64,000 bases of DNA from Duganella sp. CF402 (GCF_900109645.1 NZ_FOBG01000001.1:992001-1056000), one strand, 5' to 3'. Counted from the stretch's first letter, positions 8,247-17,979 are shown. The notes: generated from the letters alone by a model not told the origin. Numbers and translations: made by a program.

Positions 8247-9254
8247 CGTGCCGATATCCAGCACCAGCCGCTTCTTCACCAGCGTGTAGGCGGCGTCCTT
8301 CAGCGTAGGCAGTTGCTGGATATCGGTCGCGCCCTCGGTGTCGATTTCGTACAGGCGCACGTAGTCCTTGTAAGTGCCGTCGTCGGCTTGCACGCCGGAG
8401 CGCTCCATCACCAGCATGCGCCGCTCGCTCAGCGACAAAATTTCCGAGATGCCGTTGTCGGCATATTTGCCTTTGCCTGGCGCGGCGGGAATCGGCTCCA
8501 GCGGATAGGCATACTGGCCCAGCACCTTGCCGTCGCGGGTGAAGTGGGTGATGCGGTTGATCGCGCCCTGCGTTGGCGTCGGCTCCGGCCCGTCCTGGTA
8601 CATCGGACCTTCCAGCGACACCCACAGCGTGCGGCCATCAGGCGTGAAGCTCAGGCCTTCGAAACTCTGGTTGTTGCGCGGGCCGGATTGGTGCTGCTTC
8701 GACACCGTGAACAACGGCGGCTGCGGCAGCGTGTATTCATGCCGCCCGCCCGGCGTGGCGCGGCGAATGAAAGGATCGAGCGACAAGCCGACATCGCCCT
8801 CGCTGCCGTACCAGATGCTGCCGTCCTGCGGATCGACACGTACGGCTTCCAGGTCGGGCACCACGCCGATGCCGCGTTTGGACTCCTCGCGCGACGGGTA
8901 GGGCGTGCCGTCCGGTTGCAGCAGCGTGACCACGCCGGTGACTTCCACCGATTTGAATGACTGCGCGTCATAGGCCAGTTTGGCGCGGTAATAGCGCGCT
9001 GGATTGATTTGCGAGCGGTCGTCGCTGATCATTACCCATTCATCGTTGGCGGCGTCGTAATCGATGCCGGACAGGCCGCCGATCACCGTGCCCTGGAACG
9101 GATGGCGCCACGGCAGGCGTTGCTCGCCGATGAAGCGCAGGCTGGAGACGGTGAGATCGGCCGATACCGGCGGCTGTGGCGCGAACGGCGCGCAGGCGGT
9201 CAAAAGCAGCGCGCTTGCAAACGCACTTGCAAAAATGTTGAGCGTGTTTTTCAT
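8100..9254 (-). CDS. Esterase-like activity of phytase family lipoprotein
   Basis: Envelope lipoprotein of 384 residues with a lipobox LLTAC (Cys21). The rest matches the phytase-like/esterase-like beta-propeller family: GTVIGGLSGIDYD near the start of the fold, DDRS, VPDLEAVRVDPQDGSIWYGSEGD, QSFEGLSFTPDGRTLWVSLEG, and DNLEGMAFGP near the end. The substrate is unknown; the family was named from remote similarity to phytases. Its last 147 bp overlap the convergent RecQ-family frame. It is divergent from the small protein at 9320. Confidence 0.85.
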   Translation of the reverse strand: MKNTLNIFASAFASALLLTACAPFAPQPPVSADLTVSSLRFIGEQRLPWRHPFQGTVIGGLSGIDYDAANDEWVMISDDRSQINPARYYRAKLAYDAQSFKSVEVTGVVTLLQPDGTPYPSREESKRGIGVVPDLEAVRVDPQDGSIWYGSEGDVGLSLDPFIRRATPGGRHEYTLPQPPLFTVSKQHQSGPRNNQSFEGLSFTPDGRTLWVSLEGPMYQDGPEPTPTQGAINRITHFTRDGKVLGQYAYPLEPIPAAPGKGKYADNGISEILSLSERRMLVMERSGVQADDGTYKDYVRLYEIDTEGATDIQQLPTLKDAAYTLVKKRLVLDIGTLHLPIVDNLEGMAFGPRLANGHASLVLISDDNFSKTQVTQLLLFELLP

Positions 9255-9319
9255 GGCGCCGCATCATAACATTAATGCATGCTGGCGCATTCAGTGCGCT
9301 TACGGTTAGAATACTCGCC

Positions 9320-9661
9320 ATGTTGCGCCGCTTACCAATAGTTCATGTGTTGTTCGCGCTCCTGCTGCTCCTGACGCAGCAGGTCGGGGTCACGCACGTC
9401 TACTCGCACTGGAGCGGCGCCGAACAGCAGAATGTCGCGCTGACCGACGAAGACCAGGCCGAGCACCGCAAGCGCGTGGCCGTCCACAAGGTCTGCGCCG
9501 AATGCGTCTCGGTGGCGCAGATGGCGGCGGCGATTGTCAGCACGCCGCTCACGCTGGCCATTTCCACCCTCAGCACCGGACCGGTCACCATCCCGGTCAC
9601 GCTGGCCGCGTGCGAGCGGACGACCTGCGTCTTCCAGTCCCGCGCACCCCCTCTGGCCTGA
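9320..9661 (+). CDS. Small secreted Cys/His protein upstream of ZnuD-like receptor
   Basis: Unnamed protein of 113 residues with an N-terminal hydrophobic segment (about 5-20) that is probably a signal peptide or membrane anchor. Potential metal ligands cluster in the next part: HVYSHW, then H...HKVCAECVSVAQ, and ERTTC near the end. It lies 86 bp upstream of a ZnuD-like TonB receptor on the same strand and probably shares its transcript. This mirrors the DUF2946-plus-receptor unit at 15640-18336. A periplasmic metal-handling role is inferred from context and ligand residues only. Confidence 0.6.
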   Translation: MLRRLPIVHVLFALLLLLTQQVGVTHVYSHWSGAEQQNVALTDEDQAEHRKRVAVHKVCAECVSVAQMAAAIVSTPLTLAISTLSTGPVTIPVTLAACERTTCVFQSRAPPLA

Positions 9662-9747
9662 CACCCAAAATCCGTCCCGATTTTTATTCGCTGCGGCTTT
9701 AAACAGCTTTGCCGCGCGAGTGTCACCATTTTTGCTAGAGGTTTTAC

Positions 9748-11697
9748 ATGAAGATTCAACGTACGCTGCTGGCCAGCGCGATCCTGTCCGCCTATTCGTC
9801 GCTGGCTTTCGCCGCTGACCCTGCGCCGCTTCAACAAGTTGTCGTTACGGCTACTCCATTCGGCAATACTGCCAATGAACAAATCCTGGCGCCAGCCAAG
9901 GTGCTGGCCGGCGATGAACTGCGTGACAAAGCCGGCAGCTCGCTGGGCGAGACGCTGTCGCAGGAGCTGGGCGTGTCGGCTTCGGCCTTCGGCGCCGGCG
10001 CATCGCGTCCCATCATTCGCGGCATGGAAGGCGCCCGCGTCAAGATGCTGGAAAACGGCATGGCCGTTTCCGACGTTTCCGGCCTGTCCAACGACCACGC
10101 GGTGGCGGCGGAAGGCGCGACCGCGCAGCAGATCGAAATCCTGCGCGGCCCGGCGGCGCTGTTGTATGGCTCCGGCGCGATTGGCGGCTTGGTCAATGTG
10201 GTCAATGAGCGCATTCCCACCGCGCTGGAACCGCATCTGACCGGCCAGCTGGAAGCGCGCGGCAGCACCGTCGATAGCGGCCGCAATGTCTCCGGCACGC
10301 TGGATGGCGCGGTCGACAAGCTGGCATGGCACATCGACGGCAACCTGCGTAATGCCGACGACTACAACACGCCGGTCGGCCGTCTGGCGCATTCGGACAC
10401 GCGCTCGCGCGCCGGCGGCATCGGCGGTTCGTACATCGACAGCTGGGGCTTCGTCGGCGTATCGGCTTCGCGCCTGTCGAATGTCTACGGCATTCCAAGC
10501 GCGGAAGGCTCGAAGATCGACCAGAAACAGAACCGCTACGATATCGACAGCCTGGTGAAAGCGCCGTTCGCCGGCTTCGAGACCTTCAAATTCAAGGCCG
10601 GCTACACCGATTACAAGCACGCCGAAATCGGCGAGGACGGCATGCCGGAAGTGCAGTTCAAGAACCACTCGCTGGAAACGCGCTTCGAGCTGACCCACAA
10701 GCCGGTGGCCGGCTGGCACGGCACCTTCGGCGTGCAGACCGAGAACACCAACTTCTCGGCATTGAGCGCGGAAGGCGGTCCGGATACTGTGCCGGTCACG
10801 CACTCGACCTCGAACGCGGCCTTCCTGGTGGAAGAGCGCGATATCGGCCCGGTCAAGTTCAATGCCGGCGCGCGCGTGGAGCGCGTCAAGCGTGAGCCGG
10901 TGACCGGTGCGAATCGTTCGTTCAACCTGCAATCCGGCTCGGTGGGCGCACTGTGGCCGTTCGTGCATGGCTATGCGCTGGGCGCGACCTTCTCGTATGC
11001 GCAGCGTGCACCGTCGACCGAAGAACTGTATTCGAGCGGCCCGCACGACGCCACCGTCACCTTCGATATCGGTAACGCCGATTTCAAGAAGGAGACTTCG
11101 CGCAATATCGAGCTGAATGTGCAAAAGACCACGGGTCTGGTGCGCTGGAAGGCGAACGTGTTCCGCAACAAGGTTAGTGATTTCATCTACGGCCACATCA
11201 CCGGCAACTTGCTGGATGAAGAGGGCAATCCGGGCGAGGAACTGCGCGAGCGCATTTTCGAGCAGGCCGACGCCACGATTCAAGGTGCGGAAGCGGAGCT
11301 GGAATACAACCCGACCGGCGCCGGCTGGTCCGGTCGTCTGTTCGCCGACACCTCGCACGGCAAGCTGGAACGCGGCGGCAATCTGCCGTTACAACCAGCT
11401 ACTCGCGTTGGCGTGAGCACCGCGTACAAGATGGGCGCGTGGCGCGCAGGTTTGTCGCTGGTGCACGCGCAATCGCAAGATCGTCTGGCGTCGTTCGAAA
11501 CCAGCGACACGCCTTCGTACAATCAGCTCAACGCCAACCTGTCGTACACGCAGAAGCTGGGCGATTACGATGTGACGTGGTTCCTGCTGGCGAAAAACCT
11601 GACCAACGACGAGATCCGCGCATCGACTTCGGTGCTGAAGGATATCGCGCCGCTGCCGGGTCGTAACGTGGTGTTCGGCGTGCGCGCCAAGTTCTAA
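9748..11697 (+). CDS. znuD: ZnuD-like TonB-dependent receptor
   Basis: Outer-membrane receptor of 649 residues. Signal peptide ends SLAFA, a TonB-box-like VVVTATPF follows, then a plug with ASRPIIRGMEGARVKMLENGM and EILRGPAALLYGSGAIGGLVNV, then a 22-strand type barrel. The C-terminal LKDIAPLPGRNVVFGVRAKF matches the ending typical of the ZnuD family (zinc import in Neisseria). The long His-rich loop of neisserial ZnuD is not obvious, so zinc is likely but other metals or heme are possible. RBS AGAGG. It overlaps the convergent ABC ATPase stop by 4 bp. Confidence 0.85.
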   Translation: MKIQRTLLASAILSAYSSLAFAADPAPLQQVVVTATPFGNTANEQILAPAKVLAGDELRDKAGSSLGETLSQELGVSASAFGAGASRPIIRGMEGARVKMLENGMAVSDVSGLSNDHAVAAEGATAQQIEILRGPAALLYGSGAIGGLVNVVNERIPTALEPHLTGQLEARGSTVDSGRNVSGTLDGAVDKLAWHIDGNLRNADDYNTPVGRLAHSDTRSRAGGIGGSYIDSWGFVGVSASRLSNVYGIPSAEGSKIDQKQNRYDIDSLVKAPFAGFETFKFKAGYTDYKHAEIGEDGMPEVQFKNHSLETRFELTHKPVAGWHGTFGVQTENTNFSALSAEGGPDTVPVTHSTSNAAFLVEERDIGPVKFNAGARVERVKREPVTGANRSFNLQSGSVGALWPFVHGYALGATFSYAQRAPSTEELYSSGPHDATVTFDIGNADFKKETSRNIELNVQKTTGLVRWKANVFRNKVSDFIYGHITGNLLDEEGNPGEELRERIFEQADATIQGAEAELEYNPTGAGWSGRLFADTSHGKLERGGNLPLQPATRVGVSTAYKMGAWRAGLSLVHAQSQDRLASFETSDTPSYNQLNANLSYTQKLGDYDVTWFLLAKNLTNDEIRASTSVLKDIAPLPGRNVVFGVRAKF

Positions 11698-12389
11698 ACC
11701 TGCAAGCTGTCGAGGATTGCGGCCTTTAACCGGGCCGCGTCCAGGTCGCCGCGCTGGCGCGGGGCCGGGCCGGGATGGAACTCGGTCAGGCCACCGTCCA
11801 GCAGCACGATACGGTCGCTCAGATAGAGTGCTTCGTCGATATCGTGTGTCACCAGCAGCACGGTGAGCCGGTGTTCAAGGGCTACTTTCAGCAGCAGCTC
11901 TTGCAGTTTCATGCGCGTGAAAGCGTCGACGGCGGAGAAGGGCTCGTCGAGCAGCAGCACGCGCGGTTGCGTGAATAGGCCGCGCGCGATGGCGGCACGT
12001 TGCGCCTGTCCGCCGGACAGCTGTTTCGGCAACGCCCCGGCGTGGTCTTGCAGGCCGACTTCGGCCAGCAGTCGCGTCACGAGCGTTGGGTTGTCGCCGC
12101 TGAAGGCGACATTCTGCGCTACCGTCAGCCACGGAAACAGGCGCGGTTCCTGGAAGATGAAGCCGATGTCGCCGCTGACGCCTTGCAGCGCTTCACCGCC
12201 CAGTTTTATCTCGCCGCTGAAATCGCGGTCCAGTCCCGATGCAATCGACAGCAGGCTGCTTTTGCCGCAGCCGCTGGTGCCGATCAGGCTTACCACTTCT
12301 CCCTCTTGCAGCTGCAGGCGAATGTCGCGCAGCACGCTGCGCGCGCCGTAGCGTTTTTCCCTGACGTGAATATCGAGTGCAATGCTCAT
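11694..12389 (-). CDS. ssuB: Sulfonate/nitrate-type ABC transporter ATP-binding protein
   Basis: ATPase subunit of 231 residues, SsuB/TauB type. Walker A is GTSGCGKSSLL, the Q-loop is FQEPRLFPW, the signature is LSGGQAQRAAIARGL and Walker B is VLLLDEPFSAVD, followed by the H-switch VTHD. The frame is open further upstream but the ATG at 12389 overlaps the permease stop as ATGA and starts the domain correctly. It is the last gene of a binding protein-permease-ATPase set. No ssuD or tauD monooxygenase gene is in the window. Confidence 0.88.
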   Translation of the reverse strand: MSIALDIHVREKRYGARSVLRDIRLQLQEGEVVSLIGTSGCGKSSLLSIASGLDRDFSGEIKLGGEALQGVSGDIGFIFQEPRLFPWLTVAQNVAFSGDNPTLVTRLLAEVGLQDHAGALPKQLSGGQAQRAAIARGLFTQPRVLLLDEPFSAVDAFTRMKLQELLLKVALEHRLTVLLVTHDIDEALYLSDRIVLLDGGLTEFHPGPAPRQRGDLDAARLKAAILDSLQV

Positions 12390-13261
12390 GCGTAGCTGTC
12401 GCGCCATGCCAGGCTGCGTTTTTCTATAGCGGCCATCAGCGTGTCGCTGATTTTGCCGAGGATGGCCAGCAGGACAATGGCCGCGAGCACGATGTCGGCG
12501 CGGCTGGTTTCGCGGCCATCGGAGAGCAGGTAGCCAAGGCCTTTGCTGGCCGCGATCAGTTCTGCGGCGACCATGAACATCCATGCGAGACTGAGGCCGT
12601 TGCGCAGGCCGGTGAGGATGGATGGCAGCGCGGCGGGCAGCAGCACGCGCTTGGTCAGTGCGATGTTGGAGAGGCGATACAGGCGCGCGACTTCAATCAG
12701 TTTGCGATCCACGCCGCGTATGCCGGAGGCTACGCCCATGTAGATGGGGAAGAACGCGCCAATCGCGATCAGCACAATCTTTGGGGCTTCGTCGATGCCC
12801 AGCCAGAGCAGCAGCAAGGGCACCCATGCCAGCGACGGAATGGCGCGCAATGCCTGGAAAGTCGGATCGAGGATGGCTTCGGCGTGCCGGCTCAAGCCGA
12901 CCGTGGCGCCCAGCAGCACGGCCAATACAGCTCCACTGGCAAAACCGGCTGCCACGCGCAGCGTGCTGGCGGTGACGTGGCCGAACAGGCCTTGCGCGCC
13001 AAGGTCGCGCAGCGTGTCGAGGATTTGTGTCGGTGCGGGCAGTTGATTAGCCGGGATCAGCCCACCGCGCACCGCAAACTCAATCGCCAGCAGCGCCGTC
13101 ACCGGCAGCAGCAAGGCGAGTATGACTCGCCGCAGCTGTGCACCGCCGATCGCAGCCCGCGCGACGCCGACTGCCCGCGCGAGTTCAGCGGCGTCGGCTA
13201 CGGATGGCGCGTCCAGCGGTGTGGCGGCTGTGGATGGCGGCGCGGCTAGTTGGCTGCTCAT
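12386..13261 (-). CDS. ssuC: Sulfonate/nitrate-type ABC transporter permease
   Basis: Inner-membrane subunit of 291 residues with about six hydrophobic helices. The EAA-type cytoplasmic loop is visible (IRGVDRKLIEVARLYRLS, then ALPSILTGLRNGLSLAWMFMVAAEL), as in SsuC/TauC. The N terminus carries an unusually long Ala-rich cytoplasmic stretch of about 45 residues before the first helix. It starts 11 bp downstream of the binding-protein gene and its stop overlaps the ATPase start. Confidence 0.88.
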   Translation of the reverse strand: MSSQLAAPPSTAATPLDAPSVADAAELARAVGVARAAIGGAQLRRVILALLLPVTALLAIEFAVRGGLIPANQLPAPTQILDTLRDLGAQGLFGHVTASTLRVAAGFASGAVLAVLLGATVGLSRHAEAILDPTFQALRAIPSLAWVPLLLLWLGIDEAPKIVLIAIGAFFPIYMGVASGIRGVDRKLIEVARLYRLSNIALTKRVLLPAALPSILTGLRNGLSLAWMFMVAAELIAASKGLGYLLSDGRETSRADIVLAAIVLLAILGKISDTLMAAIEKRSLAWRDSYA

Positions 13262-13272
13262 GGTGGGTGCTC

Positions 13273-14259
13273 TCAGGCGCGCGCGATGTAGGGTTGGGCA
13301 AAGCGCGTGTCGACCAGTTCCGCGATGGCGCGGTTCAGGTCTGTGTCGGCTTTGACCAGTGCCTCGTCTTTCAGTATCGGCGCCGCTACCTGCAAGGCTT
13401 TCACATGCTCGCTGCCCGGCTGAGGATTGCTGAAATCACTGCGCAGTTTCACTTGCAGCAGCGCCACCGGCAGCGACACCTTGGCTTCTTCCGACAGAAT
13501 CTTCGCTGCTTCGCTCGGATTGGCACGTATCCATGCACGCGCTTTTTCGTAGGCCTTGATCACGCGCGCTACTTCCGCCGGACGCGTTGCCAGGAAGTCC
13601 TCGCGCACGTTCAGGAAGCCGTAGGTGTTGAACGCCACATTCCGGTAAATCAGCTTCGAGCCGCTTTCCAGTTCACTGGCCGCCATGTGCGGATCGAGTC
13701 CGGCCCACGCATCCACCTTGCCTTGTTCAAGCGCAGCGCGGCCGTCCGCATGCTGCAAGCTCACATGTTCGATGTCGCTGCGCTTCAGGCCCGCAGTCTG
13801 CAAGGACCGCAGCAGGAACAGATAAGGATCCGTGCCCTTGGTGGCGGCAACTTTCTTTCCCTTCAAATCGGCCAGCGTGCGGATATTGGAATCCTTGCGT
13901 ACCACCAGCGCGGTCCACTCGGGACGCGAGAAAATATAAGGCGTCTTGATCGGATTGCCATTGGCCTTGGCCAGCAAGGCCGCCAGCCCGGCCGAAGAAC
14001 CGATATCGATGCTGTTCGCATTCAGGTATTCCAGCGCGCGATTGCTGCCGGCGCTCAGCACCCAGCGTACCTGCACGCCATCAGCCTTGAAATCCTCTTC
14101 CAGCCAGCCGAAGCGCTTGAGCACCAGGCTGGCGGGCGAGTAATAAGCGTAGTCGAGACGCAGCTCCTTGAGCGGAGCGGCGACGACCAGCGAGACGGGA
14201 GCGATGCCGGCAACGGCGGCACTACCGGCCGCCAGCTTCAACAGGGTTCTGCGCTTCAT
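13273..14259 (-). CDS. ssuA: Aliphatic sulfonate-type ABC transporter substrate-binding protein
   Basis: Periplasmic solute-binding protein of 328 residues in the SsuA/NrtA/TauA family. The ATG at 14259 has AAGGAAA upstream. It gives a Tat-like leader (MKRRTLLKLAAGSAAVAG). Family features include LVLKRFGWLEEDFKADGVQV, a SNRALEYLNANSIDIG region and DLKGKKVAATKGTDPYLF. The closest functional guess is aliphatic sulfonates; taurine or nitrate relatives cannot be excluded. Ninety-five bp separate it from hmp upstream on the same strand. Confidence 0.85.
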   Translation of the reverse strand: MKRRTLLKLAAGSAAVAGIAPVSLVVAAPLKELRLDYAYYSPASLVLKRFGWLEEDFKADGVQVRWVLSAGSNRALEYLNANSIDIGSSAGLAALLAKANGNPIKTPYIFSRPEWTALVVRKDSNIRTLADLKGKKVAATKGTDPYLFLLRSLQTAGLKRSDIEHVSLQHADGRAALEQGKVDAWAGLDPHMAASELESGSKLIYRNVAFNTYGFLNVREDFLATRPAEVARVIKAYEKARAWIRANPSEAAKILSEEAKVSLPVALLQVKLRSDFSNPQPGSEHVKALQVAAPILKDEALVKADTDLNRAIAELVDTRFAQPYIARA

Positions 14260-14354
14260 GTTTTCCTTGGGTAGAGGCGTTGATGCTTTTAGTATTGCAT
14301 CCACGCCGACCCGAGTACACGAAGAAATCCTGCTTTACATAGTTGAAAATCGCA

Positions 14355-15536
14355 TCAGGCCAGCGCTTCGGCCGGGCCGAAGAACTCGTAGTGAGTCTGC
14401 GTGGCAGGCACGCCCAGCTCCAGCAACTGCGATTTGATCGCCTTCATGAACGGCTTAGGACCGAGGAAGTAGGCGTCGACATCGCGCGTCTCCGGCAGCC
14501 ATTCAGCCAACTGCTGCGGATTCAGGTAGCCCGTGGCATGCGGCTGCGTGCCGTCAGCATTGGCCTTCTCGTAGCAGTAGAAGCGTTTCAGTTGCGGGTG
14601 CTTGGCCGCCAACGCATCGATATGCTCGCGGAAGGCGTGTACGCCGGCGTGACGCGCCGCGTGGATAAAGTGCACCGGACGCGAACCGGCCAGCGCCGCC
14701 GTCAACATCGCCAGCGTAGGCGTGATGCCGACGCCACCGCTAATCAGTACCAGCGGCTTGTCGCTGTCGGCCAGTACGAAATCACCAGCCGGCGGGAACA
14801 GCGAGAGCGTGTCGCCCACGTGCACCTGATCGTGCAGGTAGTTGGACACCAGACCGCCGTTCTCACGCTTCACGCTGATGCGGTAATCGACGCCATTGCT
14901 AGCCGCCGACAGCGAATACTGGCGGCGCTGTTCCTGGCCGTCCACCTTCACGGTCAGGCCGATGTACTGGCCAGGCTTGTGCGTCACGACCTTGCCGCCA
15001 TCGGCAGGAACCAGCACGAAGGAAGTGATCTCGTCGCTTTCCACCGTTTTCGAAGCGACCTTGAAACTACGGGCGCCGCGCCAGCCGCCCTCGGCCTGCT
15101 CATTCTGTTTGTAGATGCTTTCTTCAGCGCCGATCAGGATGTCGGCCAGTTGGCCGTAGGCCGCGCCCCAGGCTTCGATCACCGCATCGGTGGCCACTTC
15201 CGCACCCAGCACTTCACGGATGGCCTTCAGCAGCGAAGCGCCGACGATAGGGTAGTGCTTGGGCTGGATTTGCAGCGACACGTGCTTGTTGATGATGGTG
15301 CCAACCAGCGGGCCGAGGTTTTCGAGCTTCTCGATATTCTTCGCATACATCAGCACCGCATTGGCCAACGCGCGCTGCTGCGTGCCGCCTGCCTGATTGG
15401 CTTGATTGAACAGCGGCTTCACTTCCGGGTAGTCGCGCAGCATGGACGCGTAGAAGTGGCGGGTCAGGGCTTCGCCGCCTTGTTCAAGGATAGGAACGGT
15501 GGCGGTGATGATGGCTTTGTGTTCGGTGCTCAGCAT
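14355..15536 (-). CDS. hmp: Flavohemoprotein, nitric oxide dioxygenase
   Basis: Cytoplasmic enzyme of 393 residues that converts NO to nitrate with O2 and NADPH. Globin domain residues 1-135 carry the proximal-His region NKHVSLQ and the KHYPIVG Tyr. The ferredoxin-reductase part follows, with the FAD motif RQYSLS (about 210) and the NAD(P) motif SGGVGITPTLAM (about 270). The C-terminal HYEFFGP is typical. Full length for the family. A partly palindromic AT-rich element lies just upstream (see 15573-15593). Confidence 0.95.
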   Translation of the reverse strand: MLSTEHKAIITATVPILEQGGEALTRHFYASMLRDYPEVKPLFNQANQAGGTQQRALANAVLMYAKNIEKLENLGPLVGTIINKHVSLQIQPKHYPIVGASLLKAIREVLGAEVATDAVIEAWGAAYGQLADILIGAEESIYKQNEQAEGGWRGARSFKVASKTVESDEITSFVLVPADGGKVVTHKPGQYIGLTVKVDGQEQRRQYSLSAASNGVDYRISVKRENGGLVSNYLHDQVHVGDTLSLFPPAGDFVLADSDKPLVLISGGVGITPTLAMLTAALAGSRPVHFIHAARHAGVHAFREHIDALAAKHPQLKRFYCYEKANADGTQPHATGYLNPQQLAEWLPETRDVDAYFLGPKPFMKAIKSQLLELGVPATQTHYEFFGPAEALA

Positions 15537-15572
15537 GATGATCTCTCGTCTTTATGAAGTTTCGACGTAAAG

Positions 15573-15593
15573 AAGTATATCATATGAATGTTT
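15573..15593. promoter_or_regulatory. Candidate operator upstream of hmp
   Basis: AT-rich partly symmetrical element centred on TCATATGA (15580-15587), about 45 bp upstream of the hmp start. Its position and AAG...TTT ends recall NO-responsive NsrR operators, but the match is poor outside the 8-bp core, so the regulator is a guess. Confidence 0.25.
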
Positions 15594-15599
15594 AAACGT

Positions 15600-15638
15600 G
15601 CACGAAGGGCCGCCAAAATTTTCGGCGGCCCTTCGTGC
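15600..15638 (-). terminator. Strong hairpin after TonB receptor gene
   Basis: Perfect 15-bp inverted repeat, GCACGAAGGGCCGCC and its complement, around an AAAATTTTC loop. It starts 1 bp past the stop of the receptor at 15640. There is no long T-run after it on the minus strand, so it may act as an RNA 3'-end stabiliser or Rho-assisted terminator. It also insulates the hmp promoter. Confidence 0.6.
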
Positions 15639-15639
15639 G

Positions 15640-17901
15640 TTACAGGTCGAACTTCAGTTCAGCGACGTAGGTGCGTTGCGGGTACGGGTGGAAATTCCAG
15701 TATTGGTAGTTGTTCAGGTTATCCACGCCCAGCGCCATGCTCCATTGCTGATTGAAGCGGTAACGCAGGCGCGCATCGGCCGTGAAGTACTTGCTGGAGC
15801 CCTGATACGCAAAGCCGTTGATGTCCGAATTATCCAGCGTCGAATACTGCTTGCCGCTGTAGCGCGCGGCCAGGGTGGCCGATAGCTTGTCGTTGAACTC
15901 ATACGTCGCCACGCCGGTGGCGCGCCACTCCGGAATGCGCGGCTGCCATTTGCCTACGCTGCCTGGGGCCTTGTCATTGCGGATGATTTTCGAATCGGTC
16001 CACGTCAGGCTGGAACTCAAGTCGAAGCCGAGCACCTTGGCGGCGTACGAAACCTCCAGGCCCTTGGTGCGGATCCGGTCCACGTTCTGGATGTTGGTGA
16101 CGTTAGGCGTCACCAGCACATTGGTCTGCGAATACAGCGCGTCCGTGGTGCGCTCGCCGAAGGCGGTCAGGCGCAGATAGCCGTCGGCCAGTTTGCGTTC
16201 GCCGCTCAATTCGGTGGTCCACGATTTTTCCGGCTTGAGGTTAGGATCGTTGTTGGTCAGCTGGCCGGCCGCATTGACGCCGCCCTGATACAGCTCGGAC
16301 ACCGTCGGCATGCGTACCGCGCGGCCCAGCGAGGCTTTCAGCACCCAGTCCTCGCTCGCCTGATACGCCAGCGCTGCTTTCGGCGAGACATGGTTCTCGC
16401 TGCGCTCCGGATGTGGCGGAGCGCCGGCGGCGGTTGCCGTCACGCCGTCATGCGCGTGCCAGTGCTCGAAGCGCGCGCCCAGCACCGTCTTCCATTGCGG
16501 CGCGAACTTCCATGTGTCCTGCGCATACAGGCTGTTGGTTTCGGTCTTGCCGGTGAAGCGCGAGCTTGGGTCGCCGACCGGGTCGCCGCTGACCCAGTCG
16601 TTTGTCGGCGTCTCTTTGGTGCTTAACTTGTAGGCCTCGCGCTGGTAGCCGAATTCCACCACCTGCGCCGCATCCGGACGCCATACGCCCTTGGCGGCAA
16701 AGGTGTTCCAGCCGGTGCCGCCCTGATTCACGAGTCGTCCCTTGCCGCCGGTGAGTGCGCCCGGCAGTTCGACAGTGGCTGCGCGCAGCTGGTCCTTGTC
16801 GTATTCATACAGGCTGGCAGCGACTTCCCAATCGAATACACCCTTGGTGTTGGTCTTCAGCGTCAAGCCGTGCATGACGTGCTGCAGGTCTTCGTTGGAA
16901 ACATTGAAATCGGTCTTGCCCAGCGAGTAGCTGCGGCCATCGATATTGATGGCGCCGGTTCCGTAGTAGACCGGCTGTCCGGCTGCATCGCGCAAGTACG
17001 TGGTCGGACGGCCCTCGGAATCGTTGCGCCACAGGCCGAAGGTGTAGGTGGCGCGCATGGTCGGCGAGAAGTCATACGCCAGCTTGGCCTTGAGCTGGTC
17101 CTGCACGGTGTGATACTGCGTGCCGGCGCCCAGCAGATACCACGGATTGTTGGTGCGGTCCACGCCCGACACCGCGCCAGCGACCGGCGTGCCGGCCGTG
17201 CCCACTTTGCCGCTGGCCAGCGTACGGGTAGGGAAAGTCAGCGGCTGGCCTTCGCTGTCGGTGCGGCTCAAGTCGACAAACCACGACCACGCGCCATTGC
17301 GGTCGCCGAGTGCGAAGCGGCCTTGCTTGCCGTCGTAGTTCTCATTGCTGCTATACAGCTTGAATGGCTGGTGCGTGAACGTCAGCTTGGCGTGCGCTTC
17401 AAATTTGGTCGGCATGCGCGTGACGTAATCGACCACCGCGCCGACCGAGTTGCCGCCGTAGGCCGCCGAGAAAGGGCCATATAGCACATCGACCCGTTCG
17501 ATTTCCTCCGGGCTGACCATGCCCCAGCGCGGCGCAAACGTCGCGCCGTTGCCGAGATAATTGGATAGTAGGATGCCGTCCGCATACACCATCGAGCGCG
17601 CGCTGTTGCCGGTGCCGGAGGCGCGGGTGGACAGCACGGCGTGGTTGTAGTCGCCGATGTAGCGCTTGCGCACCAGGAGGCTGGGCAGGTATTTGAGCGC
17701 GTCCTCGGCGTCGGTGGCATTGATATCGCGTTCGATCTCTTCGCGCGTAATGCCTTCGATGGTGGTTGGGATCTGCGTCGGCAGCGAAGTAGGGCGGTTG
17801 CCGGTGATGGTAACGGTGCCCAGTTGATGTTGAGGCGCGTCCTCGGCATGGGCGAAGGCGGCAAGCAGCGCCAATGCCAATGGTGACATGGTGTTCTTCA
17901 T
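15640..17901 (-). CDS. TonB-dependent receptor, probable copper-type (DUF2946-linked)
   Basis: Outer-membrane receptor of 753 residues. Signal peptide ends FAHA, and a TonB-box-like GTVTITGNRP follows. The plug includes ALKYLPSLLVRKR, SARSMVYADGILLSNY and IERVDVLYGPFSAAYGGNSVGAVVDYVT. The barrel ends in RTYVAELKFDL. RBS AGGAAT. It is preceded on the same strand by a DUF2946 gene, an arrangement commonly seen with copper-related receptors. The metal assignment rests on that context and not on ligand residues in the receptor. Confidence 0.85.
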   Translation of the reverse strand: MKNTMSPLALALLAAFAHAEDAPQHQLGTVTITGNRPTSLPTQIPTTIEGITREEIERDINATDAEDALKYLPSLLVRKRYIGDYNHAVLSTRASGTGNSARSMVYADGILLSNYLGNGATFAPRWGMVSPEEIERVDVLYGPFSAAYGGNSVGAVVDYVTRMPTKFEAHAKLTFTHQPFKLYSSNENYDGKQGRFALGDRNGAWSWFVDLSRTDSEGQPLTFPTRTLASGKVGTAGTPVAGAVSGVDRTNNPWYLLGAGTQYHTVQDQLKAKLAYDFSPTMRATYTFGLWRNDSEGRPTTYLRDAAGQPVYYGTGAINIDGRSYSLGKTDFNVSNEDLQHVMHGLTLKTNTKGVFDWEVAASLYEYDKDQLRAATVELPGALTGGKGRLVNQGGTGWNTFAAKGVWRPDAAQVVEFGYQREAYKLSTKETPTNDWVSGDPVGDPSSRFTGKTETNSLYAQDTWKFAPQWKTVLGARFEHWHAHDGVTATAAGAPPHPERSENHVSPKAALAYQASEDWVLKASLGRAVRMPTVSELYQGGVNAAGQLTNNDPNLKPEKSWTTELSGERKLADGYLRLTAFGERTTDALYSQTNVLVTPNVTNIQNVDRIRTKGLEVSYAAKVLGFDLSSSLTWTDSKIIRNDKAPGSVGKWQPRIPEWRATGVATYEFNDKLSATLAARYSGKQYSTLDNSDINGFAYQGSSKYFTADARLRYRFNQQWSMALGVDNLNNYQYWNFHPYPQRTYVAELKFDL

Positions 17902-17979
17902 GGTATTCCTGATGATGCGTAGAGATGGCCGCCGTTCACGCGAAGTCTATGCGTGGACAGCGGAAGCAAAGGCTAACGA

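Noticed and set aside
9255..9319. AATGTTATGATG on the minus strand as a Zur site upstream of the ZnuD-like unit
   Set aside because: Only one half of the Zur consensus is present; the other arm does not match.
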